64,000 bases of DNA from Tetragonia tetragonoides. Taxonomy: Eukaryota; Streptophyta; Magnoliopsida; Caryophyllales; Aizoaceae. The stretch lies in the NCBI GenBank assembly GCA_038025085.1, contig CM076141.1:14510001-14574000 (forward strand), in the 5' to 3' direction. Positions 33,811 to 64,000 of this stretch are shown here, in pieces (the first letter of the stretch is position 1; the number at the start of each line of letters is the position of its first letter). The translations under genes were made by a program, and so were the position numbers. The notes below the pieces were generated by a model. The model was given only the letters and a program-made list of their open reading frames with translations, did no database searches and had not been told where the DNA came from.

Positions 33811-34563
33811 GGAAATTGTTAAACGTAAATCTCAAATTTACTAAACGCAAATCATTTTTCCCAAAATACCCTCCTCATAAACCAAATCCCTAATTTCCAT
33901 TAACCCAACTTTTTCTCCCTCTCTCTCGACATTGGCTACTGGTGCCTTGTTGATTTGCACTCCTCGTGATTAACTTCCAATTTTTCATCATTCATCAGCA
34001 TCATCATCATTTATCGTCATCATTCGTCATTGCATAATTGTTGATGATTTATTCCCAAATCAATTCTCAGCCCAAAACACCGCCATTAGGAGTTCAATAG
34101 CCAAAAGGGTCGTTTGGCGAGTTAACTCACTGGGGTCGGGATGGGGGGCAACCACATCGCACGACGTCCACCTTCCCGCAACCACCACTGGTCCAAACTC
34201 TAACCGCCACGCTTCGCCACCGCCCAACCACCACCTTAGATCATGAAGAATGAATAATTAAGAAAAAGTTCAAGCATTATTTTTTATTGTGAAAAGAGAA
34301 GTTTAATTGTTTATTCTACCGTAATTGTGATTTGAATGTGATCTTATTTGCATTCAAAATATTGCATTGATTAAAGGTATAGTTCACGGTGAATTGGTGA
34401 TTCAATTTAGGTCTTTACAATGAATGAGCAAAAAAATAATGACGAGAGAAAAAAAAAAGAACAAGGGGAAGTAACTTTCCTTTCAAATAAAAGGCCATTT
34501 TTGATAAGTATTAAAATAAAAAGATTTGCGTTTTGTAATACAAGATTTACGTTAAGCAGTTCC
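33811..34563. mobile_element. Non-autonomous DNA element, MULE-like, upstream of MORF2
   Basis: The left end ttaaacgtaaatctcaaatt with following taaacgcaaatc matches the reverse complement of the right end (gatttgcgttttgtaataca, gatttacgttaa) over some 40 bp. A taattaa heptamer flanks both sides. No transposase is visible. The right end lies only about 285 bp before the MORF2 start codon. Confidence 0.55.
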
Positions 34564-34791
34564 GTAATTAATTCTTGTTCATAGTAGATGTTGGGCTTGG
34601 ATATCCCTTTCCATACAAACTGGACCTTCCAATCCCATGATCCATCACCCAATTCCTCAAACCTTATAACCAAAAAAAAAAAAAGAAAACACAAAAAAAA
34701 ACGATATCCATTAAAGAAAAATTCAATATCTTTGTCACCTCCAAAAACCAAAACCCCCAACCCCCAACCCTCATCCACCATTTCCCGGTTT

Positions 34792-34794
<3 letters not shown>

Positions 34795-34832
<38 letters not shown>
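34795..34832 (+). repeat. (CT)19 microsatellite in the MORF2 5' UTR
   Basis: A pure CT run ending 16 bp before the MORF2 start codon. It keeps the upstream frame open, but the protein is better started after it. Confidence 0.95.
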
Positions 34833-34836
<4 letters not shown>

Positions 34837-34848
34837 CCCATTTCATCC

Positions 34849-40255
<5,407 letters not shown>

Positions 40256-42855
40256 TGTTGATGAAAATGGAATAGCCAGATTGGGCATGAACGTGGACAG
40301 GAATTAAGCCGGCTTATAACCTGGTTGTACTTAAGTAAATGTTTTCGGATAAGGTTGCGCTTGCGAACTATGTTTGATTGTCTTGTCCTGTTGTGTTCCT
40401 AGTACTGATGTCTAGGATCTCACTACGGAACCTCTATTTGCTAGTTATTCCAGTTCTTCTCTTGGTTACGTTGTCGGGTTACAATTTGCTGAAGATATGG
40501 AATTCAAATTTGTTCTGTAATCTGTATGCCTATTGCCTAGCGTCGGTTGATTATTATGGATTGTTTTTCGTCTTAAGAGTTATAGGATTTGGCATTTTAG
40601 CTCATAGCATCACTGTCGTAAAGAATAAACATTAGGAATTGCTACTTGCACTCCAAAAATGAGTAATTGCACTACACCCTGTGGAAAGCTAAAAGCACTG
40701 TTTTCGGGTTATGTTTATCACAGTTGGGAGTTGGGACTGGGGACTGGGGACTGTGGGGAGTGTAAGAAGTTTTTTCAGTAAGTGCAAATATAGTATCATT
40801 TAACAAACCGGAAATTTTACTCGGAGGAAGACGGATCATTTGCCCTATTCTCAATTTCCCATCACCTTGTTTTCAGTTGACATCAAAAGATCAACATCAC
40901 AATTACCTTCCGAAGAGGCTCCGCCTAGGCAGGTAATTGGGGGGAGATTGTATGCAGCCTTACTTCTGTGAGAGTCTCATAGAGAGCCCAAAATATGAAG
41001 TGCGACAACTATCGGCAACTTCACAATAAATAAAAAGTGCCGACAGTTTTATGAGTCATTTTGCTAGTCCATTATATTCCGAAACCAAAAAGTAGTGAAA
41101 CTTTTGGCTCCACTAGAAATGGTGGACACACAATAGTCATAGGGAGTATCAATATCCAATACTCCATCCTTGTTAGGACAGTGAATTGGAATGAAATGAA
41201 TTTTACAGAAATGAGGATTGAACTAAGCTGAACTATAAATAAAAATAAGATAAAGTGAACATAGGTTGGTATTTGTCACCCTTCTTTTGTTTGACTAATG
41301 AAATATGGACTCGAGGTGAAATTTGGGAAATTCGGAAAAAATGACCTAACAAAAATTAGCATGAAGCCTAGAGTGAGCAATAATATTTAGATTAAAAAAA
41401 ATAGCAATTCAACTAGAACTCATCACATCCGTCAGTTGAGTTGCTCATTGAGTTGGCATCCATGTCACATTGATACTAATATCGTGAGGCTAATCGAGCA
41501 GCATACTAGATGGCTAAAAATGGTTCACAACATCCACTGTGTAGTATTTGGTGTATTTCTCCTAGTTTTGAGTTTAGTGTTTTTATTTTTTTGATGTTAT
41601 GAAACTCATCCTGAAGAGGAGGGTTTCTTAATTATTTTTTCTCACCATTGTTAAAAAAAAAAAAAGGAAAAAAGTTAAAGTGTTAACAAATAGCTTAAGA
41701 TAAATAAATCACACCCTAGCTCAAGCGCAACTCATATTACGTGAACTGAAAATTTAAACTCAAAAACCCATGTCCTTCATTTATTTATTTATATAGATAA
41801 CATGGACATCCAAACTTCGTTTGACAAACTCAAGAGTCATGTGCTATTCATTCAGTGAAAAAAAGACTTGTTCATACATCATATAGTAAATCGATGAGAT
41901 AATGGAGCTCTATTTGAGCATGAGCTAGACTTATGCTGCTGAAGGATATAATTTGGTACATAGGGTGTAAGTATCATCTGTCGTTGAATATACGAATGAA
42001 CAACCAAATCAGGAATCATGTTTCAGATGAAAAAATGGCCACACAGAGCTTCAAGAGATTCTGGGAAACTGCACAAGCCTTTTCCACAAGGGAATTTATT
42101 TTGGTCCTCAATTTGCCCAAGCCGAAACATCATGTACAGCAGGCATGTAAGAAATTACCCAAGCTAACTGATCACATGTCGAATTGTCCATCACATTGTT
42201 TCCTTTTTGGTAAAACAAGAACCTCCATGAAATTGGTCCTCAAGAAACAACAAAAACAGAAAAGAAAATGAACAAACGATGCTCATAGAGATACAGTTGA
42301 TACTGCAAACATCTAATCATCTATGTTCATACTGTGTGACACATCGACGATGCAGTGCCAAAATTCTGCCCAGAAAAATGATATTTGCTACAGCCGGAAC
42401 GGATAATTTCTAAGAAATACAAAATTTATGAATTGGATCTAGTATCCAATTACTTAAGACTGACATTTTCCACTCAAATTTTCTTCTTTGTAGGTGCAAA
42501 TCCTCTGCAATATGCTCTAAAAGTCCAATAGCTTTCATGCTTCCAGTTTGTATTGCGCTTTCACCTTATATTGCGTTTCGCAGTGGCTTATTTCCACCCC
42601 AGCAAGTAAATTCAGCACTACCTTTTCCACTTGTATATATTATGAGCATCAATAAATTACTATGACATTCAAAGAATGAATCTGAATCAACTCCGAAGCA
42701 GCTGCCTACATAAGTTCCCGTTGAAAAATTCGCATAATCAGCTAACAGTGTACGATTAAACATGCAATTCACAATACGTAGTCGTCAACTTGTAATGGAT
42801 TAGAAATCAAAGCAAAGAAAACATTATTACATACCCCCCTATTTCAGCATATCAT
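40256..42855. other. Intergenic region between MORF2 and PECT1 (convergent genes)
   Basis: Holds the 3' ends of both genes. I see no further gene. Features are an A run at 41653-41665, with an upstream patch that could be the tail of an old retroelement, and otherwise AT-rich unique-looking sequence. Confidence 0.45.
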
Positions 42856-55640
<12,785 letters not shown>

Positions 55641-55659
55641 AGTAGTGCAAACTGCAAAG

Positions 55660-56340
55660 TGATGAACTAATTGGCCACTTGTTTGTCACCTGCCCATTAA
55701 TCTCACACATTTGGGGTAAAGCTACAGAAGATGGATTGATAAATGCATATAGCCCACGAAGTGCCTAATTGACTGATTTCATTCAACTAATTTTAACCAT
55801 CGATAGATACGAAGTATATTAGCAAATGTACTTACTTGTTGCATAGTTTTTGGTAAGATCGAAGTGAACAAGTCCTCAAATCTGTTGAATCAAACATCAT
55901 GGCCTTATTTAGAGCAACATTTGCCATAAAGAATGAAAACATGAATGGAAGTGATCCTATGAGCAAATCCTATGACCTACTTAGAAATCCGAGAGAGTTA
56001 CAAGTAGAGAACTAGTCTGTTGGTCATCACTCCCCCTTAACTTCGTCAAAGTCAATCTTGATGGGTCACTAGAAAATGAGCGTGTTATAGGCAGATTTGT
56101 CATTCACGATCGCCATGGGAACATTATCCTAGGGGATGTGAGAAGTCTAGGAAACACCTCAATCCCAATAACATAAGTCACAAGTGTGCGAGACAACTAC
56201 AAAGTGAGCATAAGATTAAAAGGTTTTAAACGTATCCAAGTGAAAGACGATATTTATATTGTCATCCGAGCTATGTAAGAAGAATAAGAGATTTTACCCT
56301 CGCATGGAATATACACATTGCTATTTTTGATGCTTATTCA
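55660..56340 (+). pseudogene. LINE ORF2 remnant with RNase H
   Basis: The plus strand reads a zf-RVT piece (DELIGHLFVTCP, ISHIWGKATEDG) around 55661-55740 and an RNase H start (VKVNLDGSLENERVIGRFVI, RHGNIILGDVRSLGNTSIP) around 56045-56175, separated by shifts. Related in kind to the LINE at 1-2299. No poly(A) end located. Confidence 0.6.
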
Positions 56341-57467
56341 ATAGTAAGTGTGTTTTTAGAAAAAGGAAATACAATAATATATTGGTTTTGCAAACTTTGG
56401 TAATGTCATTTGAGACAAGCTCATCATTTGGGATTACATAGACATAGCACTAAAATAATTACTTTGAGCTGAAGAATAATATAGGCAACAATTGAATGAC
56501 CGAAAACAAACTATACTATTTTAGAGAAAGTGAAGTTGTGTTTGGAAAACACGTATTATTACACTTCCTGTGGTTTTGAATTCCTTTGAGTACTCAGCTA
56601 GTTGGCAAAGAACATTTGTTAAACTCTACCTCTAATAACACACAAATTACTTCTACCCATTTACAATATTTCGTTAACTGCGAGCATAAGGTAGAAAATA
56701 CAAACTACCAACACGCCAATGGGAAATTTTGAGCATCGACAAATCCATTACATGTTGATACTCACTCTTACCTTGAATCAAGTGCATATCGGCTGAATTA
56801 TTCAGTGATTTCACCAACAATATTTTGCAGTTAACTCCGTAGTTTTTGAATCTCCTTTTTTTCTCTCCTCATGATAGCTATGTTTAAGGGATAGAGAGTG
56901 GCGAAACTCTTATTAGTGTAGTTTATGATTTTTAAACACGAGGAAATGATTCACTTCTCATTAAAGCCATTCTAAAACTGACCGACTTGTAACGAAAGAA
57001 AATCTTAACAATTAAAAACTACTAAAACCATTAAAAACACCCTATGTTGGTTTGGTTCACAACTCACTTGGAAGTTGAAACTATATATGGGTTTGTTTTG
57101 CCTTACTTTGACTTGGCTTTATGAAGCTAAACCCTTTTCTAGGAGAAATTACCCAACCACCTTCATGATTGGTTCACAAAATAAATTTCCACACCTAAAC
57201 AGTTGAAGCATTAGTCACCATTTCCAGAATCTCATGGTTAGTTTTACTTTTCTCTCTCCCCATTCCACGTGGGGAACAACAACAACAAATTTCCAATTTT
57301 TCACACTGCTAACGAAAAAGACCTTTCTCCCCTTCCTTTCTGGCTTTCTCCGCATTTTTTCAGCTTCAATGGCAGAACATTCCAAAACAAAATAACCCCT
57401 GAAACCTGAATAATCTCTCTCTCTCTTAACATCACAGTACCTGGCTCCTCATTTGTGGGAACTCAAA
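56341..57467. other. PSAT1 upstream region
   Basis: Intergenic DNA then the PSAT1 leader, which ends in a CT-rich stretch (ctctctctctc near 57416). No gene seen. Confidence 0.45.
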
Positions 57468-60400
57468 ATGCGAGGCCTAATCATTGCATTATTTCTCTTG
57501 GCAGCTCTAAAAACACAGTCTTTTGTTGATGGGGAAGAGTTTAAAGGAGAATATTCAAAGTTATCTGGTATTATATTTCCAGGATTTGCTTCAACCCAGT
57601 TGAGAGCTTGGTCAATTCTTGACTGCCCTTATTCTCCTCTTGATTTTAATCCTCTTGATTTGGTTTGGCTTGACTCTACCAAGGTGATGAATTTATTCTC
57701 TTCCTCATTATGTTAAAGTTTTTAAATTTATGACTGTTTTGTTGTTTGGATAGTGTTTCCATTTCTGGGATTAAGCAAAGAACTGTAAATGTGTGATGGG
57801 TACTTTTCTTTATTGGATAATAATGTGTTTTGGATAATGGGTTTGCTCTAGTTGTGGTTTTTCTTGAGTTTGTTTTCTGGGTTTCTTGTTGTGTTGGCTT
57901 ATTTTGTGCAGTTTGGGGTGTTACAGTAAGTTTGTTTGGTGGTTTGCTTGTTTATTTCTTGATTATATTGGAATTTTGAATCCAAATATTATATCAAGGT
58001 GGAAAATTGCATTAATGTTAGTGCTATGGAAGTCTTCAATTTGTGTATGGATGCTGGAGTTTGAAAGGGATTGCAATACTTTTACCTGCTTCTTCATTAA
58101 TATTTTGACCTCTCTTTATGTTATATCCTTACTATGCTAAACATATATTGTGGGATTGCTAGTGTTTATCCCTATAAATTGAGCGTAATGTATTCAAGCT
58201 GAGATATTGAAATGTGACTGTAATGAAATAGTAAAAAGGACCTGATACTGAGTCAGAAATCAGAACAGATTATCTGAGATTTTTTCATATTCATTTTGCA
58301 GCTACTTTCTGCTGTAAATTGCTGGCTCAAGTGCATTTTGCTAGAGCCATATAACCAGACAGATCACCCTGAATGCAAGTCAAGGCCTGATAGCGGTCTC
58401 TCTGCGATAACAGAACTTGATCCAGGTTACATTACAGGTACGCAGTTGATCAGTTTGTAAAGTAATACTTTATGTCTTTCCATTTGCCTCTATTCACTTT
58501 TTCTCATTGTATTAAATTTTCATTAGCTACTTATGAACGGTTTTCTAGAATCTAGGTTGGATATTATGAGTCATATACTAAATAAGTATTAGTATGTATA
58601 CATATACATATAGGTAAACAAACAGCCACCAACACACAGAATTGCTTGTACACACACGCACACAACCTGGATAAGAAAGGTTTTTTTCAATAAATTGGAG
58701 GGCAGGAAAAGATGAAAGACAAACAAGATATCATCAACGTAAGTTGTAACCGGCAAAATTTATGACACATATGATATGTTGGAAGTCTAAGGTTCCATTG
58801 AAGGTGCGCGCTTTTGTGTGGACTTTGGTGTTAGGTAGGGTGAACACGTATGATATGTTGCAGCGTAGGAGACCTAGCTGGTCCCTTTTACCTAGCTGGT
58901 CCCTTTTACCGGGGTTTTGTGTGATGTGTCGGCATAGTGGGGAGGATTGTTTGCATTTGTTTGTGCAATGTGACTTTGCGCGGAGCTTATGGGATAGATT
59001 GCTGTGTGGGGAGAGCTTTGTGTGTCCAGCCACGGTGGGTGAATTCTTACAGATGCGATTTGTGGCGATGAGGAGGAGTAAGGAGGGGAGGTTGTTGTGG
59101 CGTTGTGCTTGCATGACTATTCTTTGGTGTACTTGGTTGGAGAGGAATTCCAGGATTTTCTCCGGGACTGAGAAAACTATTGATTATGTTTGGGATCACA
59201 TAGTCTACTTGGCTTCTCTTTGGGCTAAGGCGGCGGGGGCCTTTAAGGGTGTTCCATTGACTATAGTTCATCGCCATTGGCGTGTTGTGTAGATAGATTA
59301 CTTTATACTGAGGATACCTTATCCTCCACATTTTTTGTATTCTTTACCATTTAATTAATAAAATTTTCTCTTATCTAAAAAAAAAAAGTTGTAACCGGCA
59401 AAATCAGCACAATGAAAGTCATCTATCATGTTTCCTTTTACCACCAATGATTTGCTATGAAAGCATCCTCCAAAGAAACTTCTTTGATGTTCTTTTACAC
59501 TCTCTTTTCCTCATGATTGATAGTATAACAAATCTGAATATGCTTGGGTGAGCACTGCATTATTTTCCTCCAAAGAAACTTGTGTGATGCTCCATTTACA
59601 ACCTCCTTTCCTCATGATTTATAGTATAAGAGATCTGACATATGCTTGGGTGTGACACTGCAGCATTTTTCCCAGTGCTTTATGTTTCTTCACTCACAAA
59701 TTATTGAGTTTGCTGATTGCATAGCTTCAGAAAGCTGCAAGCAACCACTATATTGGTTTGTTATTTTGTGGCCTTCTCCATAAACACTTAGTTTGGCATC
59801 TCTGTTATGCTGCCAGCAGGGTTTTGACTTGAAACCTTCGCTTAAAGTTTTTATATATGGGACTCAATGAAATAAAGGATAAGATTCTAGTTGACAAAAA
59901 AAGGATAAGATTTCAACATTTGGGAAAGCATGGACTTTTAAGTGGCTTGTTAATTGCCTCATGCTATTGTTATATTGCCAGAAAATAATCTGTCATATGA
60001 AGCTAACTACTTTAAATTCTTGATCTTGCTATCAGGTCCACTGTCTTCTGTGTGGAAAGAATGGGTCAAGTGGTGTATTGAGTTTGGTATAGAGGCCAAT
60101 GCAATCATTGCTGCTCCTTATGATTGGAGATTATCACCATCAAAACTCGAGGAGAGGGACCTTTATTTCCACAAACTCAAGTTTGTATTTATCCTATTAC
60201 TTCTGTTTAATACTATACTTGTCTATGTATTACTATTGTTTTGCCTTGCACAAGTTCAACTGTAGTTTATCCTTTTGTTTTGCATTTCTACAGCTCTGGC
60301 GCATATAGCAAGCATTATAGCTGGTGCTTGCTAAATGTGTTTATATGGAAGACAAAAAAGGAAAATAAAAAAGATCTCTCTGTGCTAATTGTTGGTACTG

Positions 60401-63400
60401 CAATTCTTATAATAATAAATGTGGTACAGTGATAATGTAAGATGTTCCAGTTAAGCTGATCATTTTTGTTGACAACTATGTTAAAAAGGTTGTCATTATT
60501 GTCTTATTGTACAACAATAACAGCAATAATGCTTAGGGCCCTTTTAGCGAGCTCCCACCAATTTCAACTTCTCCTTGCCTACCCCACTTTCATCCACTCC
60601 TGCCTCCACCTCCAACTTCTAGTAGTTGACATAAAGGTAGAAGTAAAAGGAGAAGGAGAAGTTAGAAATTGTAGCTTCTACTTCTAGTCTTAATTGTAGC
60701 CTTATTTTAGCTTCTTAGAAGTTGGAGGTGGAGGCGGGAGTGAAAAGGGGGTGGACAATAATAAATGTGAGAAGAAGTAGAAGTTGGAAGGAGCTAGGCC
60801 AAACGGACTCTTAGTATGTATCCTGCTGCTAACGACATCTAGGGTGGTTATGATGTATACAACCTTCTCACAAACCTTATTTTTGTGTTCAGACCAACTT
60901 AAATGAAACTTGATGATCAAGGCTAAACATTGATACAGACCGCTTAAGTTCGACCAGATCCTCTTTACAATCTACTTCTCGCTCTGCTTTTTGTTGTCAG
61001 TGGAATGGCATTACAAAGGTTCGAAGGTTTGGAATACTACTTCGAGTGCTTTAATGTTGGAAATTCTCCAACTTTGGAGCAAATTTGAAAGCTTGTTTAT
61101 AGGTCACTAACTAATGGGGGAAGAAGTTATATTTTGATTACTTCTCTTCTCTTCCTCACATAATGCCCGCCCTAGTCTATGAAGATTTCTTGAGGACCTG
61201 AATTAGGCCGACTTAATGTACACAATGACAGACAAAGATTCTGTTCAGTTGTTTAAGCAGTTTAACCAGTTTCAAGGGATATCTGATTTAAAATTGGAAT
61301 TTCCTTTCTTTCTGTGAGCATTTTCAATTTGCTCTGAGATGCTCTATTGGAGCTTATCATAACTCGTTAGTCGTTAATAGAAAAGTGAAAAGGGATTGAA
61401 AGAAAAAAGAATCTGATAAGATGATGCTTAGTCTGAAATATCAAAACACCTTAAAGAAAGAGCATTTTTCAGCTTGTTTGTGCTTGTGGGCCTTTGCAAC
61501 TCTCTGGTGTTCTGCAGCATATTTCTCGTGTGATTCTCTAATTATCTTACATGCAGTCACTTCTATGAGAACTTTGAACTGGTGACATGATGTATTTATT
61601 GTTTTAGTTTGGCGTCAAATACTTGCCAACACAGAGCAGCTGCAGACTCTAGAAATTCCATACTTCTACAGAATATGCACAACATTATACTAACAGAATC
61701 CAAAAGTCTTTTTGAGTTTTTTGATCAGTTGTTTTGCTTATATTTTTTGGTCTTTTAGAGTTAACTTAGTCAAAAATTATCAATAATGACTTGCTTCTTG
61801 TGTTAAATCTCAGAATATTTAGTTGATCTAAGGTTTCTTTTCTTTCTACTTTTTTCCTTTCTCCTCTGGTGTTGCAGGCTGACTTTTGAAACAGCCCATA
61901 AACTGCGTGGGGGTCCCTCATTAGTGTTTGCTCATTCACTTGGAAACTTTGTTTTCCGATACTTTCTAGAGTGGTTAAAGCTTGAGATTGCTCCAAAAGA
62001 ATATATGAACTGGCTTGATAAACACATTCATGCCTATTTTGCTGTTGGTATGCATACAATAACCTTTTTGTCTGATAGTAGCTGTACTTATGAATATCCA
62101 TGCGTGTAAAACATTTGGTCTTTCTGCAGGATCCCCTTTCCTTGGTGCAACTGAAACAGTCAAGGCTACACTTTCTGGATGTACATTTGGTCTTCCAGTG
62201 TCTGAGGTCTCTCCCCCTCCTTTTTGTTTTAAGATCCCACTGCATAAGTTCAGAGGTTTATTTATCTACCTATCCTCTCCAGTTTTTTTAGTCTTCTTTC
62301 AGAATGCACTCAAGCATTTAGTCATTGAATGGTATTTTTGAGTCAATTGAAATTACTTTTTTCAGCTGAAGGTGAAACACTCAAAAACCTAACTACTTTT
62401 CAATAATAGCACATATGAAAAGATGAAATGAAAGTCTCACTGCATAATTTTTGATTGAGTAGTAAGTAATCAAGTGCGTGGGCGAAAATTTCCTCCTGTG
62501 CCTGGAATTGTAAGCCTGTAAGATTGTGTATAACAAAAGTATTCCATACATGAGTATGAAACAAGCTTCATAAGTCATAAGGGCTTCTGATCCATAACCA
62601 GAAAGCAACAAAGACAATGATGGATAGGAAGGTCGATAATAATACGGGTGGTTGTTTTTCAAATTTGGGTGCATTGAATAGCCAAATTGCTTTTCTGAAA
62701 ACCCTGACTAAGCCACATTGGTATTGAAAAATCTCCAGTGACAAATTGGTATCTTAAAAAGATAAGGTGCAACATACTCCATACCCTTGCTGCTGGCAGA
62801 ATCATTGATAGGAAAGAGTATTTTCTATGTTTTGTTTCTTCTAGAAAATGGTTGGGTTGGTTCAATATATGTAGCCCATGGAAGATGTGAAGCTTCCTAC
62901 TTACACAATTGGTTGATTTGTTTGAGGAGATCAAGAGGGCTTCGACAGAATATCCCATATAAATTCTTAAGAACTGCTGCTTCATAGAATAGAAGGGTTG
63001 GTGACTTGGTGTTTACATAACTTAATGCCAGATTGAGCTCTTTATAATATTATTTCGTCCTGAATCAAGTGCACTCTTGGTATGATCATAGAGCACACCT
63101 CTTACTGCTTTTAAGATTACATGTTATTAGGGAATAGAATACTGAAGCAGATATACTAGCTAGGAAAGAGGTGGGTAGTGGTTGTGTAGTATATGCATGG
63201 ATGTAGATCTTTCTCGTCTTGATTTATGTATAGCCATAGGTTCACTCAAGGTCTTCATACATAAACTTACAGTATCCGGATCAAGGTCGAGGTCAATCAA
63301 GGCCGAGGTCATCTAACTGTGGGAATATCAATTACTCCTATTTGATATTTATATTGCCAAATCCTCAGTCTTTCACTCGTTCTATATATTCTAGACTTCC

Positions 63401-63970
63401 ATGAAAAATGTGATTCCTATTTACTTTCTTCACTTACAGATAGTCATTTTGTTTATCTAATCATGTGATGTGGCAAGCAGGGAACAGCTCGCGTAATGTT
63501 CAATTCATTTGGTTCTTCTCTATGGATGCTGCCTTTTTCAAAGTACTGTAAAGCGGATAAAAAATACGGGAAACACTTTTCTGAGAGGGGCAGGGAAACT
63601 CATCATGCATATGAATGTGACGATGAGGAGTTTAAGGGAAACTACTCAGGATGGCCTACAAATCTCATCAACATTGAAATTCCTTCTGTTCGTGGTAAGA
63701 CTTAAATCATCAAGCATATTAGTATGTGAGAAATGCTGCCACAGTGCCACATGCAAAACTTGTAAATTTGGTTTTTGTCTTGTCTGTTTAATTTACAGGT
63801 ATTGATGCTTATCCATCAGTTGTGAACCTTATGGAGACAAATGCTACTATGGAATGTGGTCTCCCTACGCAATTATCCTTCTCTGCCCGTGAAATATCAG
63901 ATGGAACATTCTTCAAAGCAATAGAGGATTATGATCCAGATAGCAAAAGACTTTTGCACCAGTTGCAGAA
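57468..63970 (+). CDS. PSAT1: Phospholipid:sterol O-acyltransferase, 5' part (continues beyond the window)
   Basis: Seven exons in the window: 57468-57683, 58302-58437, 60036-60180, 61878-62047, 62130-62206, 63481-63694, 63799-63970, all GT-AG and in phase, about 376 residues of an expected ~630. The start at 57468 (MRGLIIALFLLAAL) gives a hydrophobic signal or anchor. The enzyme, of the LCAT/PDAT family, moves a fatty acid from a phospholipid to a sterol on endoplasmic-reticulum membranes, making sterol esters. Seen: GEYSKLSGIIFPGFASTQLR and RAWSILDCPYSPLDF, PDSGLSAITELDPGYITG, APYDWRLSP, and the nucleophile serine in FAHSLGN. The catalytic Asp and His lie beyond the edge. The sequence follows Arabidopsis PSAT1 more closely than PDAT1. 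Intron 2 carries a LINE and intron 3 a MITE; no exon lesion is visible. Confidence 0.95.
58760..59385 (+). mobile_element. LINE insertion, 5' truncated, PSAT1 intron 2
   Basis: A 19-bp duplication aagttgtaaccggcaaaat lies at 58741-58759 and 59386-59404, preceded on the right by a poly(A) run. The interior encodes the zf-RVT part of ORF2 (GFCVMCRHSGEDCLHLFVQC, IVYLASLWAKAAGAFKGVP) with an intact terminal stop at 59292. It is very similar to 50950-51357. An internal 18-bp tandem duplication (ctagctggtcccttttac) repeats SWSLLP. Confidence 0.93.
60534..60813. mobile_element. MITE in PSAT1 intron 3
   Basis: The left end gggcccttttagcgagctcc is roughly inverted at the right end (ggagctaggccaaacggact). 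The arms caacttctccttgcctacc and gaagtagaagttggaagg also pair. Tta flanks both sides. About 280 bp, non-coding. Confidence 0.55.
62207..63480 (+). other. PSAT1 intron 5, nothing further recognised
   Basis: 1.27 kb intron. Open frames on both strands are short and show no domain. A direct repeat aaggtcgaggtcaatcaaggccgaggtcat sits at 63282-63312 in two overlapping halves. Confidence 0.5.
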
Positions 63971-64000
63971 GTAAGCTTTCCCTTGCAATTGTTTTTATTT

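Noticed and set aside
60466..60920. Short frames in PSAT1 intron 3
   Set aside because: They fall in a MITE with inverted arms and show no domain.

Overview
This is a stretch of plant nuclear DNA from a eudicot. The host genes carry plant-type introns. Three match conserved plant genes exon by exon: MORF2 (organelle RNA editing), PECT1 (phosphatidylethanolamine synthesis) and PSAT1 (sterol ester synthesis, cut by the window edge). The rest is dominated by LTR retrotransposons, LINEs, a Mutator-like transposon and many MITEs. Several MITE ends resemble ones I associate with Amaranthaceae and other Caryophyllales, but that is a weak taxonomic hint.

Layout. 1-2299: 3' half of a decayed LINE with an RNase H domain. 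3120-3365: one end of a CACTA transposon. 3656-19225 (minus): an ankyrin-repeat gene cut in two by a nested stack of elements. A 15 kb LTR retrotransposon without coding capacity (3938-18944, TSD ggagt) contains a probable 2.5 kb solo LTR of a second family (7373-16162, TSD gaaag). The solo LTR contains a 6.3 kb Mutator-like element (9619-15899, TSD taaataaa). 20030-31316 (minus): degenerate BAHD acyltransferase copies, one split by a defective Ty1/Copia element (23713-30513, TSD gaaac). 33014-34563: a cluster of MITEs, one nested in another. 34849-40255 (plus): MORF2. 42856-54988 (minus): PECT1, nine exons over 12 kb, with introns full of LINE fragments. 57468 to the right edge (plus): PSAT1, first seven exons.

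The most interesting object is the Mutator-like element. It has two convergent genes, each starting just inside its own terminal inverted repeat, as in maize MuDR. The plus-strand gene encodes a MURA-type transposase spliced in frame to an OTU cysteine-protease domain. The minus-strand gene encodes a plant mobile domain (PMD) protein in the place mudrB has in MuDR. The first intron of each gene holds a seven-unit array with an exact 33-bp period centred on CCATGG, with GGCGTC/GACGCC motifs between the cores. Both genes carry disabling lesions, so this copy is dead, but the architecture is readable.

Two host genes (ankyrin, BAHD) were broken by LTR retrotransposons. The three housekeeping genes remain open through every exon visible here, even though LINEs and MITEs have repeatedly landed in their introns. 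At least three LINE insertions belong to one recently active family and have clear 18-19 bp target duplications; one shows a twin-priming type inversion.
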